This document shows positions 61,153 through 64,000 of a stretch of 64,000 bases of DNA, piece by piece. Made by a program: the position numbers and the translations under genes. The notes under the pieces were generated by a model that worked only from the letters and a program-made list of their open reading frames with translations, had not been told where the DNA came from and did no database searches. Every line of letters starts with the position of its first letter. Within the stretch, counting starts at the first letter, position 1. The DNA is from Adhaeribacter arboris (lineage in GTDB: Bacteria > Bacteroidota > Bacteroidia > Cytophagales > Hymenobacteraceae): the NCBI RefSeq assembly GCF_003023845.1, contig NZ_PYFT01000001.1:4154001-4218000 (forward strand), in the 5' to 3' direction.

Positions 61153-62892
61153 ATGCGACTAAGATTTAATCATCTCAATAAATGGGCAGTTTTTGGTTTG
61201 AGTTTACTTCTGCTGGGGCATTCTATCAGGGGTGTGGCCCAGGGCAGTTCCAGTTCGCAGCAGAATAAGGTAAGTACGACGCAACTAATTGCACAATTAA
61301 ATAAAACCATACCCCAATTACTCGATAGTGCTTCTATTCCGGGTTTAGCTATCTCGGTAATTAGAGAGGGCAAAATGGCCTATACCCAGGTTTACGGCGT
61401 AAAAAGCACCGAAACCAAGGAGAAAATGGCGATCAATACTATTTTTGAAGCCGCCTCTTTAAGTAAACCGGTTTTTGCCTACGCTTGCTTGCAGTTAATG
61501 GAACAAGGGCTCCTAAACCTGGATAAACCCTTGTACACTTACCTGCCTTACCCGGATATTGCCAGAGACGAACGCTACAAAAGAATTACTGCTCGCATGG
61601 TATTAAGCCATACTTCCGGTTTCCCGAATTGGCGCAACAACGATTCTTTACGCATTAATTTTGAACCCGGTCAAAAGTTTAGCTATTCCGGCGAAGGTTA
61701 CGTCTATCTGCAAAAAGTTGTCGAGAAAATTACGGGTAAGCCTTTAAACCAATTAATGGAAGAAAAAGTATTTCGGCCCCTCGGTATGCCCAACAGCAGC
61801 TACATTTGGCGTCCCGATTTTGATGCCAAAACAGCCGCGCCGCACGATGCCTTTAACAATGCGTTACCGAAAAATAAACCAACCACTGCCAACGCCGCCG
61901 CTTCGTTACACACCACGGCTCCCGATTACGCTGCATTTATTACGGCCGTTTTAAACGGTACCGGCCTGAAAAAGCAAACTTTAACGGCTATGTTCACACC
62001 GCAAATTCAGGCTCCGGAAGAAAGAATCAATGCTGCCACTGCTTTATCTAAATCAGTTTCCTGGGGCTTGGGAGTAGGCTTGCAGGAGACACCCGAAGGA
62101 AAAGCATTTTGGCATTGGGGCGATAATTATAGTTTCCGGTGTTACGTACTGGCTTACCCGAAAGAAAAAATGAGCGTGGTATATTTTACCAACAGCAATA
62201 ATGGCTTAAGTGTCGCCAACCGAATTATGCACTTGGTAACCAAGCGGGAACAACCGGCCATTGCCTTTATCGATTACGAACAATATACCAGCCCCGGCTT
62301 TTTGTTCCGGCAAGGTATTCCCAAACAAGGAGTAACCGCCGCTATTAAACCTTTCTTAAAGCCCGATAATAAGCCGGATATTGCCGAAGAAGAGCTGAAT
62401 AGCATTGGTTACCAGTTACTGCGCAGCGGGAAAGTACAAGAAGGGAAAGAAGTGCTGCAATTAAATTTGGAAGCGTACCCGCAATCGGCGAATGTGTACG
62501 ATAGCTACGCGTATGCCTGTCTGCTAAACGGCGAAAAAGACGCCGCCGCCCAGAATTATTTTAAAGCCTACGCCCTCGACCCCAAAAACAAAGAAGCCAA
62601 ACAGATTGCTGACCAACTTACCGCGGCGCAAGCACCCAAAGGCAACGCAGAGTTTAAATTAAAAGGTTACGGGACTGCTAAACTAATTACCCTGGCCGGC
62701 AGCTTTAACGATTGGAATGCGTACCGTAATTTTTTTGTAAAACAAGGCGACGAATGGGTATGCCGCCTGGATTTAACTCCCGGAAAATACCAATACAAAA
62801 TAGTAATTGACGGCGACTGGATATTAGACCCTAATAATAAAGAAACTGCCGAAGAAAATGGCTATAAAAATTCGTTGTTAGTGGTAAAGTAA
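61153..62892 (+). CDS. Secreted serine hydrolase (class C beta-lactamase-like) with TPR and CBM48-like domains
   Basis: 579 residues, signal peptide about 1-30 (cleavage near VAQ). The beta-lactamase/D-alanyl-D-alanine carboxypeptidase fold has S102-L-S-K105 (SxxK), a Y-S-G element in FSYSGEGYVYLQKV in place of the usual YxN, and HWGDNYS near 313 as the third (HxG) motif. Residues about 415-480 are TPR-like repeats. Residues about 495-579 (LITLAGSFNDWNAYRNFFVK and KYQYKIVIDGDWILDPNNKE) are an AMPK/CBM48-type glycogen-binding module. Likely an esterase or peptidase in the periplasm or cell surface; true beta-lactamase activity is doubtful. It is downstream of the permeases with a separate promoter region. 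Confidence 0.93.
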   Translation: MRLRFNHLNKWAVFGLSLLLLGHSIRGVAQGSSSSQQNKVSTTQLIAQLNKTIPQLLDSASIPGLAISVIREGKMAYTQVYGVKSTETKEKMAINTIFEAASLSKPVFAYACLQLMEQGLLNLDKPLYTYLPYPDIARDERYKRITARMVLSHTSGFPNWRNNDSLRINFEPGQKFSYSGEGYVYLQKVVEKITGKPLNQLMEEKVFRPLGMPNSSYIWRPDFDAKTAAPHDAFNNALPKNKPTTANAAASLHTTAPDYAAFITAVLNGTGLKKQTLTAMFTPQIQAPEERINAATALSKSVSWGLGVGLQETPEGKAFWHWGDNYSFRCYVLAYPKEKMSVVYFTNSNNGLSVANRIMHLVTKREQPAIAFIDYEQYTSPGFLFRQGIPKQGVTAAIKPFLKPDNKPDIAEEELNSIGYQLLRSGKVQEGKEVLQLNLEAYPQSANVYDSYAYACLLNGEKDAAAQNYFKAYALDPKNKEAKQIADQLTAAQAPKGNAEFKLKGYGTAKLITLAGSFNDWNAYRNFFVKQGDEWVCRLDLTPGKYQYKIVIDGDWILDPNNKETAEENGYKNSLLVVK

Positions 62893-63040
62893 AATTTATT
62901 AGGTCTTTTCTTTATCGCTACTACCTAATTAAACTGCTTTCCGGGAGAAGTAACAAATATAAGTTCGGCTTTTAGTTGGGCTTAATGCATAGGACTTCAA
63001 CCACATTGGCAGGAAGACTAAAATTGCTTAACTTTATTAA

Positions 63041-63564
63041 TTGAAAAAGCAAAACGAACCACTTAATTTCGAGATTGACAAGCTTACTAATTCTATTGAG
63101 AACATTGTTACTCGCGACAGTTTTCCGACGGACGTACTAGTACTTTCCAAGGCAGATTTAAAACATATAAGTAAAAGAATAGTTGGGAGTTTGATTGGAA
63201 GAATGAATTTAAACAAGCAGATAGAGATATTTATAAATTAACTATCGTTAACAACCTCACTGTTGTTCAAGGACTCAGAAGCCTGACCGAGAAACAAGAC
63301 CACATTTACTTACACCTTATTGAAAGTGCCCCGTTTAATAAAGGAAAGAATAAAATGTATGCTGGTGTACCAGGGAATTTAGTGGCCTTTGCCTGTAAAT
63401 TATCTTTCCATAGAGGTCACGATGGCTTTGTATCTTTTCTGGCCAAATTAAGACTGATAGACCATCATCAGCAAACATTGCAAGCGGTACATGTTGGCGG
63501 ACATTTAATGGTTATAAATACAACTGGTGCACTTAAGCTGATTGACAAGTACTTTACAACTTAA
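63041..63564 (+). pseudogene. Frameshifted hypothetical gene
   Basis: Two pieces in different frames join into one protein. The first (63041-63180) starts at TTG with KQNEPLNFEIDKLTNSIENI and reaches LSKADLKHISK. The second continues NSWEFDWKNEFKQADRDIYK to GVPGNLVAFACKLSFHRGHD and ends LKLIDKYFTT at 63564. One A missing from a run at 63173-63176 (AAAAG versus AAAAAG) restores a single ORF of about 174 residues. The late part resembles a family of uncharacterised Bacteroidota proteins with the FACKLSF element. It is followed by a second decayed gene and likely formed a two-gene module. Confidence 0.82.
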
Positions 63565-63568
63565 AATT

Positions 63569-63742
63569 ATGGGGCTAATAAAAGAACCTCAAAATATTGA
63601 CTTTACGGTTGACCCATGACCGTTAATAGAAGAAGAACAGAAAACAATCAGTAACTATATTCAAGCTGAGAAAGCAAAGAACAAGGCAAAAGCAGAAAAA
63701 AAAGCATTAAGCTCAATAAAACCTTTCCAGCAGGCAGGTTAA
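63569..63742 (+). pseudogene. Nonsense-mutated small gene paired with the preceding gene
   Basis: ATG 63569 to TAA 63742, in frame except for TGA at 63617-63619 (a single change from CGA or AGA). It reads MGLIKEPQNIDFTVDP, stop, then PLIEEEQKTISNYIQAEKAK, a small Lys/Glu-rich protein (57 codons) of a type commonly found directly downstream of the family above. It starts 4 bases after the previous stop. The loss of both members suggests the whole module is dead. Confidence 0.78.
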
Positions 63743-64000
63743 CATTTGACAGTTACTGCTATTACCTTTCGATAGGCTGATAAGGATAGTTGCAGAAGCG
63801 AACAATAGATTGTACTACAACCGGACAGTTTCACCCAAAATACGCACAAACAGTATATTAACTGATTAATAATCAGCAGATTATATTATTGGCATTGTTC
63901 TTATTGTTAATTCAGGGTCTATTCCCGGCAGTATTTGTTCCGGAAAAGAAGCATTATCCGGTACTCTTAATCTGATACATTATGCTCCAGCACACCTTAC
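63743..64000. other. Trailing region, nothing recognised
   Basis: About 260 bases to the window end without a supported ORF, repeat or site. The next gene lies beyond the window. Confidence 0.5.

Noticed and set aside
1-64000. CRISPR array, tRNA or rRNA genes, intact insertion sequence
   Set aside because: The repeats present are palindromic and dispersed, not regularly spaced; no transposase ORF and no tRNA/rRNA-like sequence was recognised by eye.

Overview
The window looks like a chromosomal segment of an aerobic, free-living member of the Bacteroidota, most likely order Cytophagales and plausibly the Hymenobacteraceae (Adhaeribacter- or Rufibacter-like). The evidence is an Oar-type TonB-dependent receptor, a type IX secretion sorting domain, a SusD remnant, a TonB/anti-sigma fusion, multi-copy Bacteroidota-type FtsX/MacB permeases, and intermediate GC with weak Shine-Dalgarno sites. 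The genus is inference. No rRNA, tRNA, CRISPR array or intact transposase was recognised.

Layout. 1-1470: end of an FtsX-like ABC permease. 1647-8426: a minus-strand cluster resembling a TerY-type phosphorylation triad (vWA protein, PP2C phosphatase with an N-terminal Ig-like domain, protein kinase with a zinc ribbon). It is followed by a membrane-anchored protein with an actin/Hsp70-like phosphate motif and a coiled-coil protein; every long gap inside it carries a palindromic repeat. 8938-12570: dehydrogenase, SDR oxidoreductase, AraC regulator. 13233-16406: Oar-like TonB receptor. 17349-18971: AT-rich ImmA/IrrE plus DUF4411 (PIN) toxin-antitoxin-like pair. 19568-24024: PNPOx-like protein, GH43 glycosidase, RraA-like protein. 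24248-29133: YfbK-like vWA protein, then divergently an ECF sigma factor, an anti-sigma factor joined to a TonB C-terminal part through a -1 frame change at a perfect A AAA AAG slippery site, a TM2 protein and a PLD-like protein. 29146-35608: hydrolases, VOC and DinB proteins, and a formylglycine-generating enzyme; 35990-37423 is a type I sulfatase and 37838-38305 a SusD remnant. 39284-45484 encodes a 2066-residue T9SS-exported multidomain protein. 46757-61018: a histidine kinase and NtrC-type regulator divergent from an efflux module (HlyD-like adaptor behind a candidate sigma-54 promoter, one ATPase, three permeases). 61153-62892: serine hydrolase with TPR and CBM48-like domains. 63041-63742: two decayed adjacent genes.

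A striking feature is the density of small palindromic or foldback repeats in intergenic DNA. At least five families are visible, in pairs or nested, and in one family the hairpins are kept while their sequence changes. The strongest candidates for new biology are the TerY-like kinase/phosphatase/ASKHA cluster, the putative programmed frameshift in the anti-sigma/TonB gene, and the repeat families.
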